A stretch of 64,000 nucleotides of DNA from Coptis chinensis. Its lineage: Eukaryota > Streptophyta > Magnoliopsida > Ranunculales > Ranunculaceae. The notes beneath the pieces are model-generated. The model saw nothing but the letters and a program-made list of their open reading frames with translations. It was not told the DNA's origin and did no database searches. The stretch's first letter is position 1. The number at the start of each line of letters is the position of its first letter. The DNA lies in assembly GCA_015680905.1 (NCBI GenBank), contig CM027381.1, forward strand, positions 54,564,501 to 54,628,500, in the 5' to 3' direction. Positions 20,941 through 32,589 of the stretch are shown piece by piece. The position numbers and the translations under genes are program-made.

Positions 20941-21044
20941 AAAAAGGAAACCTCTCTTAGCCTTGGGTACCAGCAAGACAAAGATCTCAATGGGGAGTAC
21001 TCTATTTTCTCCTCTCTTTAAACTACAAAAACTTGATACGTCAA

Positions 21045-22591
21045 ATGGCTCCTTCACAACTTGGTTTGGATCTAGGTCGGCACCAAGCTTTCTACAAATC
21101 CTCATCTGGTGTTATATCCTCCGCCCAAGGTGCAAGAAGAAATGCCGCTGTCACACAAAATCAAGGACGCACATATGCGGATATGGCCAGATCACCAGTC
21201 CAGAACCCAGTGGATATCTCCACTTTGCCTATGCTGACTAAAAAGGGTAACCATCCAGCCACCAAACTACCCATAAGATCTATTGAAGAGGGCATTGAGC
21301 TTGTAAACTATCCTTAGTGGGATGAGTTGATATGAAGTTAACTCTGGATAAAATTAGATCTGTAGTCAGCACTGATTGGGGATTAATTGGAAAAGTTAAA
21401 GTTTCAACCTTGGGAAAAGGATATACAAATTTTAGTTTTGAAACAGAAGATGACTATAACAGAATCTATGGAGGAACATGGTATATAGCAGGCCAACTTC
21501 TAAGATTTACAAAATGGACACCAAACTTCAACACAGACACACATTGCCAGAGTTCAGCCCTTGTGTGGGTGAAATTTCCAAGACTCCCTCTTGAATATTG
21601 GGAAGCTGAAATATTGATGTCAATGGGAAGAGGACTTGGATGCCCAATTAGAGTTGACGCTAACACTCTTGACAGGGATAGTGGATATCATGCTAGTGTA
21701 CTGGTTGATATTGACCTGACAGAACCGATCCCAGATAAAATCTCAGTGGAAGTGGTGGAACATGGCATTGAATTTTGGCAAGAAATACAATTGGGTAAAC
21801 TTCCAAAATTTTGCTCTCATTGCAAAATGGTTGGTCACCTAACTACTGAATGTAGAAGACTAAGATCAGAGAAAGGGAAAGACCAAGTTCCAAACCAAGA
21901 GGATGCAAATGCCCCAGTAGGTCCTGCACCTTTACTCTCCAAAAGGCAGAGGCGCAGATTACAAAGACGAAATCAAGCAGCGGAATGGAGACCACGAGGA
22001 ACTACAACATCACAAGAAAATGTTGAGGAAGCACCAGCAGTAACATAAATATTGGTGGAAACGCCCCCTCCACAAAGTAACACTCTAATTGCTTGTGAAG
22101 TGGTAAGCAATGCCCCAAGTACATAAGGAAAGGTCCCAGTGGTGACACCTAATGCTACATCCCCACTAACTGTAGTGGTATGGGAACCTCTCCCGAATCC
22201 AACAACAGATATTGTTGATATGATTCCTTCAACAGAGGAAGCCTGCCTCCAAATTTACATGGAAACAACAGAATTGGATATAGTAGGATTGGGGAATGAT
22301 GAAGCTGAACTCGAAGGTCATGTCTCTGAACAAGAAACTGAATACTTTGAAGAACATCTGCATCCAATTCCAACAGCCCAGGAGATTACACATGACGAGG
22401 AAATATTGGAAACACCAACGAGCAAATCCAATCCTCCTTCTGCAAACACAAGATCTAAGAAGTATAAACAACAACCTAATACTTCCAAGAAAAAAGATAG
22501 AGGCAGACCCAAGGGGTCAGGAGGGAAAAAAAGCACAAAAACTCAAGATGAGTGGTCCTATAGGTGTATGGAACGTGAGAGGCATAAATGA
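21045..22591 (+). pseudogene. LINE-2 ORF1 (DUF4283 / CCHC RNA-binding protein)
   Basis: The start MAPSQLGLDLGRHQ is the best candidate; an upstream ATG exists in another frame. There is a stop and frame change near 21316-21332. The long frame (21332-22048) then has the DUF4283 region (SFETEDDYNRIYGGTWYIAG, LVWVKFPRLPLEYW) and a zinc knuckle CSHCKMVGHLTTEC (about 21813-21852), followed by a basic tail. After another break the frame 22139-22591 ends in an acidic then basic segment (SANTRSKKYKQ, GRPKGSGGKKS), like the C-terminus of LINE-1 ORF1. Confidence 0.85.
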
Positions 22592-25500
22592 CTCTCATAA
22601 AATGCAAGAAGTAAACAAAATGAGGATAGAGAATAAGGTGACTATTCTCGGTCTCATAGAAACAAAAGTAAAAGATGAGAATTTTGGTTCTATCAGTCAA
22701 GCCTGCTGCCCAAAGTGGGAAGTAATTAACAATTATGATCATGACCCGAATGGCAGAATATGGGTTGCTTGGGATCCCTTTGAAGTCCATCTTCAGAAGA
22801 TTAATACAAGTGACCAATACATCCATGTCATGGTAACTTTGCACTTAAATGTCTCTTTTTACCTTACTATTATTTATGCAAGAAATGACAGTACTCGCTG
22901 GAATGAGCTTTGGAATGATATTACATGCCTCAACCAGAATGCACAACCTTGGTGCTTAATGAGTGATTTTAACAATGTCATGAAAGCTGAGGAAAGAATT
23001 GGAGGAGCCCCACTCCACCCTCGTGAGATAGAGCACATCACTGATAGTTCCAATCAAATGGACTCATGGATCTCAAGTTTATAGGTCACTTTTACACGTG
23101 GTCTAATAAACAGGAAGGAAAGAATAGAATTATGACAAAGATAGACAGATGCATGGTTAACTCTTCTTGGCTCAGTGCGCATGGAGGGACTGAAGTTGAA
23201 TTTATCTCTCATACGACCTCAGACCACACTCCAATTATTCTCAGATGGCATAATTTTGTGAAAAGACCGAGCCCTTTCAGATTCTTCAATGGCTGGGCCT
23301 ATCATCCAGAGTTCATGACGATTCTAAAGGAAACATGGGAGATGATAATTGATGCTAATCCCATGTACGTCATTCTCCAAAAGCTCAAAATTCTCAAGCT
23401 GAGACTCAGAAGCTGAACAAAGCTACATTTCTCAAGCCTCCACACAAGGGTAGAATCGGCCAAAGAAGAGATACAATGTATACATAATCTCTTACAGTTG
23501 AACCACCTAGATCAAACTCTGGCAAGAAAGGAGAAGGAAGCCATGGATAAATATGGGGATCTTGTAAGAGCAGCAGAACTGGAGATCAAATTAAAATCAT
23601 CACATGACTGGTTCATTCAAGGCGATAAAGGTACTGCCTACTTCCATGACTGCTTAAAAGAAAAGAAGAACCGAAGAGCTATTTGATCCATAACAGACAA
23701 GGAAGGAAACACAATCACTAATCAAGCCCAAATTATCAGAGTGTTCATTGATTTCTATACAGATATGATTGGTAGCAATGCTAGTTTATAGGTGGATCAT
23801 GAATTCTTCAACAACCTCACAGTCAAAAATCATCTCAGTAATGATCTAATCCACATTCTCGATGCATACATTGCGCCTGAAGAGATAAAAAATACCCTAT
23901 TCTCTATGGATGATACAAAAGCCCCTGGACCTGATGGCTTCAACTCCTTCTTTTACAAATTTTGTTGGCAAATTGTGGAACAAGATTTCATTTGTGCTGT
24001 TACTAATGTCTTCAATGTAGGAAGAATGCCAAGAGGGATAAACTCCACACTCCTCTGCCTTATACCTAAGCAACAACATCCCTCCTCAGTGACACAATTC
24101 CGACCTATAGCATGCTGCACTGCCATCTATCGATGCATTTGGCCATCTCTGATTTAGTCTCATCAAATCAAACAACTTTCATCCCTGGAAGGAGCATATA
24201 GGACAACTTACTTCTCTCCCATGAGCTAATAAGAAGCTATGAAAGAAATCGCTTATCTCTGAGATGCACTATAAAGCTAGACATACAAAAAGCTTTTGAC
24301 ATGGTAAGTTGGGAAACTATCCATAACATGTTGGTTAAACTTAACTTTCCTCCTAAAATGTTAAGCTGGGTAGAATTATGCATCAAGACTCCCCATTTCT
24401 CATTGCTTATAAATGGCTCTGTTGAAGGATATATTCAAGGGAAAAGAGGTCTACGGCAGGGAGATCCACTCTTGCCCTACTTGTTTGTGATTGTTATGGA
24501 AATTCTGGGAAGTTTACTCACTGAAGGCATGAATATGAACTCCATCAAGTTGCATCCAAAATGCAAAAAGATAAGACTCACACACTTATGTTTTGCTGAT
24601 GATTTCATGATCTTCTGCAAAGGAGAAGCTCACTCTATCATTGCCATTAGGGGCATTTTGGAAACTTTTGCAGCAACTACAAGACTTTCTATGAACCCCT
24701 CAAAAACTACCATGCTAGTTGGAGGACTAAATGATGTTGAAGCTTCAAGTCTTGCAAATCTTCTATCTGTCCAATTGATCAAACCCCCTATCTCATACTT
24801 GGGAATTCCAATGGTATCATCAAGATTGAGCATCAAAGACTGTCAACCCTTAATAGAAAGGGTCACATCCAGAATCATAGACTGGAAAGCAAGACTTCTT
24901 TCACATGCAGGACGAGTGGAACTTATAAGAGCTGTCCTAACCTCTTTTCATGTCTACTGGTCGAAAACCTTCATCATGCCACAAACAGTCCTTAATCAAA
25001 TAACTAGCATCTGTGCTAAGTTTCTATGGAGTGGACCTACTATGACAAGAAAAATGCATTAAGCAAGTTGGCAAACTGTATGTTTACCAAAACAAGAAGG
25101 GGGACTTAACATCATGGACCTCCACAGGTGGAATAAGGTGGCAAACTATGGTTTGGTATATAAAATAGCATCAAAGCAAGAGTCTGTGTGGGTTAAATGG
25201 ACATATGAGCAACATATCAGAAAAAAATTCTTCTGGACACTAAAAATACCTCAAGAATGCTCATGGGCATGGTGACACATATTGCAAACAAGGAAACTGG
25301 CTGGAAATTTTTATCAGATCAAGGATAGCAAATGGTACCACAACCTACCTATGCCATGACTTATGGTGTTCTAGTGAACCTCTTCTGTCAAATCCCCACG
25401 CTCTAGCAGCATGGAGATATGTTCTTCCCCAAGATACTAAAGTGCAAGCTTTAATCACTGATGGAAAATGGAACTCTAATGTTGACCTTATACAGGACCA

Positions 25501-26682
25501 TGAGTTGAAAGCCCAAATACTCTCTACTAATATCAGCACCACTATACACCAAGATCTCGTAGTTTGGACTGCATCGCAACACGGGGGAATTCACTCAATC
25601 AAAAGAAGAGCAATTCAAGTAAGATGGTCATCATTGGTATGGGGGAAATTGGTACACCCTAGAAACTCTTTCTGTACATGGCTACTCTTCTCAGGCTCTA
25701 TTCAAACTCAAGATAGATTAATGCACAAAAAAGTCTTCACTCATTCGCAATGCATCTTTTGCGCTAACAGTCGAGAGAACTCAAAGCATCTCTTTTTTGA
25801 ATGCTCTTACTCCAAACAAGTTTGGAATGAAGTCAAGAAGTTCATGGGAATATTAATAGATGCAAGAAATGCGAATAGAGACTGGTCCAGTATTTTCAGA
25901 GCAGTTAATGGGAAATCCATAAAAGCTGACATCATGAAAGCTTTTATATGTGCAACTGTGAATGGAATTTGGATCGAGCTGAACTCTAGGAGGTTTGATC
26001 ACATGTAGATGCCAGCCCATGGAGTTGCCCTTAATGTCATCAGCACCACCAGGTTATACTTGCAATCTAAACTCAAGGAGGTGCCCGATACAGTGCAAAA
26101 TCTAGATTTTCTGCAGAAAATTAGAATAACAGCAAGAATGAAGGAATGCACTCACATCACCAGCATGTGGACAAGGCCTGAAGAGGATATTCTGAAACTG
26201 AACTCAGATGGGTCAGTCACAGATGACAAAACTGGCTTTGGATGTACTTTACGAGATAAGAATGGAGAGGTCAAGCTAGCATACACTGGAAGCTCTGGAA
26301 ACCCGTCGGTGCTCTTTCAAGAGCTCCAAGGTATCAAAAATATGGTCTCATTGGCAGTCTTCATAACGGTAATTACAAGCTCGTGATAGCCTCAGACTCC
26401 CTAAATGCAATCCAGATTCTCAACAAGGAAACAAAACCACCATAGCACTGTTTGAACATCACAATGGAGATAAGGGAATTAACAACAAAATTCCAACAGA
26501 TAACCTTTCAGCATGTTTATCGAGAAACAAATAGGGTTGCTGATCACTTAGCCTTCCTCGGTCATTTCTTTTCTAGCTTTACATCTAAAAAATATATGTA
26601 TTTTTTCCCTCCTTTTGATGATTGTTTGTCAAAAATCATAGAAGAGGACAAGGAAGGTAAAATGTACTCAAGATTTTCATGA
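22548..26682 (+). pseudogene. LINE-2 ORF2 (endonuclease, reverse transcriptase, zf-RVT, RNase H)
   Basis: The start is placed at MSGPIGVWNVRGINDSH, which overlaps the end of ORF1. The endonuclease has LIETKV, MSDFNNV and TSDHTPIILR (about 23215-23245). Reverse transcriptase has KAPGPDGFNSFFY (about 23915), GLRQGDPLLPYLF (about 24450), FADD (about 24591-24603) and SYLGIPMVSSRL. The zf-RVT domain is CIFCANSRENSKHLFFEC (about 25750-25805). RNase H has LNSDGSVTDD (about 26200), IASDSLNA after a frameshift, and YRETNRVADHLA (about 26515-26550). Stops or frameshifts fall near 23084, 23416, 23685, 23790, 24157, 25062, 25300, 26008 and 26386. Confidence 0.9.
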
Positions 26683-26740
26683 ATATAGGTTAGGGTCTGC
26701 CAAAACCCATGCTTAACTTAAAAAAAAAAAAGAAGTGCAT

Positions 26741-27395
26741 CCAATTAAAGGATGAAAACTTCCATTACTCAGTAAAACGAATGGTGAAAACTCACAATTT
26801 TAACAACAATAATTTACTCAATTTTTTTGATAAAGCAGTAAAAAGTCACAACGTTATACAATATTAATTCGCAATAACAATAGCATATCAATAACAACGA
26901 TAATGATATGTGTTTCATTTCTTAAAACAAAGAAGTCTTTTTAAACAAAGAAAAAAAAACACAAACCTTCAGGAGATGCAAACTAACTAAAATTCGATCA
27001 AAACTAGCTGTAGTAGTGTATATGCAAAACGACCAATTTAAAAAGTTAGAGTTTTGACGCAACCCATTACAAGAATGGGGAAAAAAACAAGGGTTATGAT
27101 ACCAATTTATACCTCTACAACATACAAGTACAATCTTCTACAAAATAAAATGACTACATACTAATCGCTAGAAGATACTTACAAATCTTGATTGCAATAC
27201 TACAAAAATGATATTTCACTCTAGGCTCAAAGCTAGTAACAGATATACCCATCATATGTAACAGATAAATTAGCTCATAAAGTTACAGGTGCCATAAATA
27301 ATTAAAATAACTACAAAGAAATTGTACCTAAGTTCAGACTTATTCAAAAGAAGAGTAGGCGAAACTCTAGTCAAATTGTTTATCAACAAAATGAT
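26741..27395. other. CACTA 5' region between LINE-2 and S1
   Basis: AT-rich, no coding signal. It continues the CACTA sequence interrupted by LINE-2 and ends at the left AGTTC duplication (27396-27400) of solo LTR S1. Confidence 0.45.
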
Positions 27396-27400
27396 AGTTC

Positions 27401-28674
27401 TGATAGGGTTATATACTAAAAGCATTAGTTTTGTATTAACTCTAATTCTTTATATTTTGAATAAGAATCATATGGGCAAAATGTAATGCATATTATATAT
27501 GTTATTAGTTATATGCATGTGTCTAATACTTTATGTTGTAGATGATATGGTGTGAACACACAGAAGATCATATCATCAGTACCTTATAAAGTATAAGTAA
27601 TCGTTCACAACCTAGATGGATTTGGACAAACCATTGGTACGGTTGTAGTATAATCTGGTATTAGTCTATCTTGACTATAGGATTACACTAGTACATTTTG
27701 TGTATATTGAACATGACCAAATGAGATTGTTTATCTTTATACTGACTATATAAGAGAACAAATGCCTTTGTTATTATGGATGCTTGTCCTCTTAATCCAG
27801 ATATAATAACGGGCACTTACGTGCATTGTACATTGCTTTAAATCATCAATGAGTGAGATTCATTTGTGAATCAACAAACTCGATGGATTGGGTAATGACA
27901 TTGTATCTAAGGTGTGCTATTGATTATAGAATGAATTCGTGACCCGCAGGAAGTCGGGTTGATGATGTCCCCTTGAGGAGCTCAAAAAGATTGTCATGTA
28001 AACCCTGTAGGTGGATTTATTCCAACATGACAATGAGGTTGAGTGGTACTACTAAAGGACATAAAAAGTTGATTAATGTAGTTGTCAGTAACTTAACTTA
28101 ATCAACGGGCATTCGATATCTTAAACACGGGGAGATCAACGAGCATATAATATAGAGCCCATAAACGTTGACACGTAATTTGGGATTAGGGCGGTAGTGC
28201 AATAATGGCCTTTAGTGGAATAAGCCATTTATTGATGGACTTGGGCCGTGTGTTCTGGGCGAACATGGGAAGCCCAAGCTCGTCAGGAGGCCCAACCCTA
28301 ATTTCTCCTCATGGTCCTTGTTGTAGCCTATAAAAAGAAACCTCTTTCTCTGGCCGACTTCTACACACAGAAAAATCAAGGTTTTGCTCAAGAAAAATAG
28401 ATCCAGAAATTGGATCCATTTTTGAGAGTGATAGAGGCCAAGCGAGAAAGGAGAGGTTGGTAGATCGTTGCCCACACAACGTCCACTATGTTCATAGGAA
28501 TACAACAGAAGATCAAGGGGTTGATTGTTGATTTCATAAAGCTTGGATTCTCAGAGTTATCTTAGCCGATTCAAAGATACGTTTTCTATCCAAAACCGTG
28601 AACCCCATTAATTTCGCTGCGCGTAGGTTTTCGCGGTTTGTAGAAATATTCATTATGAAATAACGGTTCCTACA
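27401..28674 (+). mobile_element. S1: solo LTR
   Basis: This 1,274-bp unit has TG...CA ends (TGATAGGGTTATA...GGTTCCTACA) and the 5-bp duplication AGTTC at 27396-27400 and 28675-28679. Nothing coding is inside and no partner LTR or internal region is attached, so it is a solo LTR left by recombination between two LTRs. The same family appears reversed as S2 and S3. The internal sequence of its parent is not in the window. Confidence 0.9.
28329..28337 (+). promoter_or_regulatory. TATA box of solo LTR S1
   Basis: GCCTATAAAAAGAAACC lies about 930 bp into the LTR, and S2 matches it in reverse (about 43005-43013, TTTATAGGC). S3 has a changed base here (TTTGTAGGC). It fits a retrotransposon promoter. 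Confidence 0.5.
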
Positions 28675-28679
28675 AGTTC

Positions 28680-29366
28680 TTTGAAATTGTTTTTTTTTAA
28701 TCATTCATTTCTTACAAATTCAATAAATTGAACTGACTAAAACTCCTCAATCACTTAATAATTCACCCCATAACAACAATGAAATATTCACAAAGCAAAT
28801 TTTTAATACATCCCCATATTATAAACAAACCCTCAGCAACTCCAATAAATTTCATGAGAAAGATGCATCATCCCAATATACTAATTAAAGAAAAAATAGC
28901 ATCTTTTCTGAATAAAAGAAACAAACTAGTGAAATTGAAGCTTGTTGAATTTGTTAGCTTTGGTGGAAGTTGTTCGAAGTTGCTGTAGAGATGAAATTGT
29001 TAGCTTTGGCGGAACAAGGTAATGAAATAATCTGTGAGGTTTGCAAATGTAGCCTTGAAGTAGTTGCTGCTTGTGAGGTATGGAAGGAGATTGTATATGA
29101 CGGTGAGTTTTTAGTTTTGAGTTTTAACCAAATAGAAACCGAAAGAGAGTAAATTGGAAAAGAGCAAAAATTTTGGGGGGAAGGTATTCCCGCTTCGACT
29201 AGGATTTCGGGAAAACTTTTCTTGAGAACCGTGGACTATCAATTTTTTGTTTGACGGTTATGGACCATCAATTTAATAAAAAGCCCATCAAATGTATTCT
29301 TGACTATTAGTACCCGTCAATTCCTACTTGGGCCAGGAGTAAAAAAAACCATGTTTTCACCTAGTA
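28680..29366. other. CACTA 5' terminal region, ending in a degenerate TIR
   Basis: After S1 the CACTA sequence continues. Near its end are dispersed short repeats of GACGGTTATGGACCATCAA / GACTATCAA / CCCGTCAATT type, like the subterminal repeats of CACTA elements. It stops at CCATGTTTTCACCTAGTA (29349-29366), whose reverse complement TACTAGGTGAAAACATGG is one base from a CACTA start. Copia gag begins just beyond. The exact end is inferred. Confidence 0.45.
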
Positions 29367-29369
29367 ATC

Positions 29370-30338
29370 TAACTACAAATAAATTTAAAAGGATCATCGA
29401 GACCTTGTATAAATTTCATTGACCATCTTCAATTTCTTTGGCAAAGACAAATGCAAGACCAAGACCACAAGTACAACCAGGAACAGTAAACAAAGAACTT
29501 AACTCATCCTATAAAGACTTAAGTAAAGTGAAGTAAACAAATACCGGACGGTTGTCTTGTTTGAGTAAAGTGACTAAGTCCTTGAGTTGAAATATAACGA
29601 CCCGCCTCATCCTACCACATCGATATTATCCCCACTTAGTCACTGCGGACATCCAACAGTGTGGGGTTTTGACTCCGGACATGCAACTACTTCCCAGGAG
29701 ATCACACATCCTTGGATTACTCCCGCTAAAACATGCTTAACTACGGAGTTCCCATGGAATTCATAGCCAAACCTTTTGGAAAAAGCCTCGACGTCAGGAT
29801 TTAGCGGATTAATTACTTAAGCCCCAGATCACGAACAACTTCCTTGATGGTAGAATGCATAGCTGGTGCAAATGTCACCCCACGGGATAGGTGCCTTTCT
29901 AGATACCTGACGCAACCTCTACCCATAGAATAGGCACCTTTTCAGTAGATCCCTATAGGATATTACATGAAAGATTTTAGGTGCATTAGTTTGTGAAAAA
30001 TGGTCACCTAGATCCTTCTAGATTTCGATGCAGAGTCAGCATAGAGAATGCTTCCACGTACGGATTTCTAAAGTAAGAGAATTGAGAATCCATGAAACAA
30101 CGAGATCATCACATCGTGACCACTTAGGAGTGGGTGGTGTGATGGAGCCATCGAAAAAACCGATTTTATTGTTTGCTCAAAGTGCTCTAGAGATAGATCG
30201 CAACCATGTAGGATAATTGTCACCTGATAATATTGGAGACACGAGAACAGCCGTGGGGCTATCAGAATGGTTCACAAAGAAAGGATCATTGGGTCTTGGA
30301 GAAGACTCGACATTGTTTTTGTTGTTGATTTCAGCCAT
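29370..30338 (-). pseudogene. Copia-type gag, interrupted
   Basis: On the minus strand the frame starts MAEINNKNNVESS at 30338 and reads DPFFVNHSDSPTAVLVSPIL, SGDNYPTW, NNKIGFFDGSITPP, LVVSWILNSLTLEIR and KDLGDHFSQTNAPKIFHV, which is the Ty1/Copia gag (UBN2-type) order. About 360 bp of unrelated sequence follows. Gag resumes at about 29580 with QDNRPVFVYFTLLKSL*DELSS and VPGCTCGLGLAF, ending near 29390. Several TAG/TGA stops are present. A Copia LTR lies upstream (30417-30937). Confidence 0.8.
29588..29940. other. Unidentified insertion inside the Copia gag
   Basis: Copia gag homology breaks at about 29940 and resumes at about 29585. The 350-bp interval starts near AACGACCCGCCTCATCC and has a moderately GC-rich block (29600-29760), unlike its surroundings. 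I see no coding, poly(A) tail or clear flanking duplication. It could be a SINE, a MITE or an LTR fragment. Confidence 0.4.
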
Positions 30339-30416
30339 TGAGAGAAGAATTTGAGGAGAGGCAGAAGCTTAGAGCTGCTAGGGTTAGGGTTGTGGATCGT
30401 ATTTAGGCTGATACCA

Positions 30417-30937
30417 TGATAAAATGAGAATATGTTAACATGAAATATTTACCTGACTTGAATTATATAAATTACACAATGATGTAAATAGAGTTTACAA
30501 AGGAAAGAATAACTCCAAGTGATTCCTAAATCTATGGGATTGATACCAATCCATATATATTGTTACTATACACGTGAGTGTTACTAAAATAGGTGAGAAG
30601 AAATCCAAAAACAATCTGCACAAACGGTGGATATGGCCAGTTGTGTAGAAAGTAATTTAGGGAAAAGTTAAGTGACTGAGAGAGCTCATCACTTAAATTT
30701 ATAAAATCATAATAGTAACCCTAGAAAGGGTAATAAGGTAATTACAGAGGTAATATAGGAAAGTACAATAATAACCCTACTAACAAGTTGTATGTGATTG
30801 GGCATGCACCTTTAAGTTACACTAGATATACAGGTGTGAGCCTATGATGAGCAGATGGGCGGGGCACCTATAAGTTACATTGGATATATAGGCATGCGCC
30901 TATAACTCCTATTACCATCTATAGTTTTTTTTTATCA
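30417..30937 (-). repeat. Copia 5' LTR
   Basis: Read on the minus strand it starts TGATAAAAAAAAAC and ends CTCATTTTATCA (521 bp). Immediately inside is TGGTATCAGCC (30406-30416), the initiator tRNA-Met primer-binding site usual for Copia elements. The gag start lies about 70 bp further on. The 3' part of this element is missing; the CACTA element now abuts its gag. Confidence 0.75.
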
Positions 30938-31009
30938 TGTTTAAGATGTAATAAGGATGCCTATTGATAGGGGTGAAAACGCACTCTGATTGTGGGGGAC
31001 GAGCTATTA

Positions 31010-32380
31010 GATTTTTGCTACTGTTGGCACTGATATTAGGATAGTCTTCATAGTCATAAGGATGTTTTTTGAACGTTTCTCATGATTGGAAGTGGCCAGC
31101 TACAAGTTTGCAACTATCTCATGAACTTCTTGGTGTTCTACTTCGCCGCTCTCATATCTAATGTACTTGTCGAGTGTCGACCTTGCGATATAGTAACTCA
31201 AGGGTATTGGGGCAATTCATATGAGTGCATTGTTGAGATCTGATTAGGGGAGAAGTCCATTCCTGAATGCAATGGTGATGATTTGCTCAGATACGGTGTT
31301 TTCAAGTGGAAGGAGAGGTTTCTTAAACTCCCGACCTTGGAGCTACATACAAAATTGCTTCAAGTGATTTTCTCCTCATTATATGGAGAAAGATAGGAGT
31401 AAACACTAACTATAAGGCTGAGTGTTTACCCATTCTCGAAAGTGTGGAAGTTGCCATTCAAAGAAATTGGAGGGACATTTGGGTAGAATCTGATTCAGCA
31501 GTGGCAATCGTGGCTTTTGGGTAAGGGAAACTGCCTTGAAGACTTAAGAGAAGATGGGATAAATGCAAAGTTGAACTACAGAGTTGTATGCTGACATCTA
31601 CTTGGAGGGATGCTAATTTCTCTACGGACCAAGCTGCAAAAAATGCTACCAATATGGCTAATGAGGACCATCATGGATTTCTAAGTGGGAGGCAAGCACA
31701 CGTATCTATTTTAGATTTGACTAGGGCTTGTACAAATTGGTGTAAGGTAAGAGGCCTACCTAGTAGGGTTGTTACATAGCCAAATTTTTTTACAACCCCT
31801 CTGTTTGTACTTTTTTCTTCCTTTTCCTACTTCTTTTCCCTTTTCCCAATCTATGTAACCTTCTTATTCTTTTAATATAAATCTAAATGCTCACTTAGCA
31901 AAAAAAAAAAAAAAAGCTTTCTTAAAACGTTGGAGGTAAGTTTGCATGGACTCTGAAGAGCGTTGGCGGAAGGGAAAGATTTCATCTACAACTTTTTTGC
32001 AAAGAGCATTTTAAAAGTAAAGAAGTATGAGATGGATTATGATGGCAAGTCATAGTACCAATTGGAGCATGGTAACATGAGAGTAGAAGGGAGGAGACAA
32101 CAAAGTAAACCATCTAAATGCATGTGAAGTGTCATTCTTTGTTGGAAATGCATGGTCGAATGGACAGGTAGAGCCATCGTAAAACTAAAATTTGGGTTGC
32201 TAAAAGTAGGGGGGTGGGGGGCACTGTTTCCATGATTTCTTTAGTTAACAGAGATTCTCCAAATTCCTTCAATGTCTGACTGACAGTATGGGAAGTGATG
32301 TTGCTACTATACCTGCTTGCTGATGGAGTTTTTTGGACTAGGACTACGAGTGTTTTGACAGTTGGAGTGTTGATTTCCAT
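31010..32380 (-). pseudogene. Decayed Ty3/Gypsy-type gag, split by a LINE fragment
   Basis: A minus-strand frame starts MEINTPTVKTLVVLVQK at 32377. After several breaks it has IFPFRQRSSESMQTYLQRFKK (about 31920-31990) and, across the LINE insertion, LENTVSEQIITIAFRNGLLP and IRYESGEVEHQEVHEIVANL (about 31095-31310). The order of an RQR..ES...YL.RF stretch, an AFRNGL.P helix and an RYES segment is that of a Ty3/Gypsy gag. The lineage is not clear and the match is by eye, so it is tentative. Confidence 0.45.
31328..31917 (+). mobile_element. 5'-truncated LINE carrying only the RNase H end of ORF2
   Basis: It encodes the C-terminal RNase H part: a CLPILESVEVAIQRN stretch, IWVESDSAVAIVAFG, then WRDANFSTDQAAKNATNM, with a stop at 31777, a T-rich 3' UTR and a poly(A) run at 31900-31915. 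TTTCTTAAA occurs at both ends (31319-31327 and 31918-31926), a probable target duplication. Joining its flanks restores the minus-strand gag frame, which supports the boundaries. It is a different LINE family from LINE-1 and LINE-2. Confidence 0.75.
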
Positions 32381-32589
32381 TCTTAGTTGATGGTGAAGAA
32401 GTGCGTTATTTGAAAAGAAGAGATGGTTATTGGAGCTGATCGGAGAAGGTGGTTGGCTGGATTTTCAAGAAATCAACCACAGACAGGCCAAATGTAAATG
32501 TCAAGTTTAATTTACGTACTAAGATAAATTTCAACATTACATCAAATGAATAACAAAGGTTAGGATTATATGAAGGGAGGTTGTGATTA

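Larger units (their letters stand above)
20634..26729 (+). mobile_element. LINE-2: full-length plant L1-type retrotransposon with RNase H, degenerate
   Basis: It is flanked by an 11-bp duplication AAGAAGTGCAT (20623-20633 and 26730-26740) and ends in a short poly(A) tail. Its 5' UTR is about 410 bp with two copies of a CTGGTAAAATCCT motif. ORF1 and ORF2 overlap slightly. It is related to LINE-1 but clearly diverged. It sits in the CACTA 5' region. Confidence 0.93.

Noticed and set aside
27185..27200. ATACTACAAAAATG as the CACTA terminus
   Set aside because: CACTA-like sequence with subterminal-type repeats continues beyond S1 to about 29366, and no change of context occurs at 27190.
28779..29152. 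Two short plus-strand frames near 28779-29152
   Set aside because: They are short, AT-rich and without recognisable domains, inside the CACTA 5' region. There is not enough to call a gene.
30028..30216. Plus-strand 62-residue open frame
   Set aside because: It lies antisense to the Copia gag read on the minus strand, which has clear family motifs.
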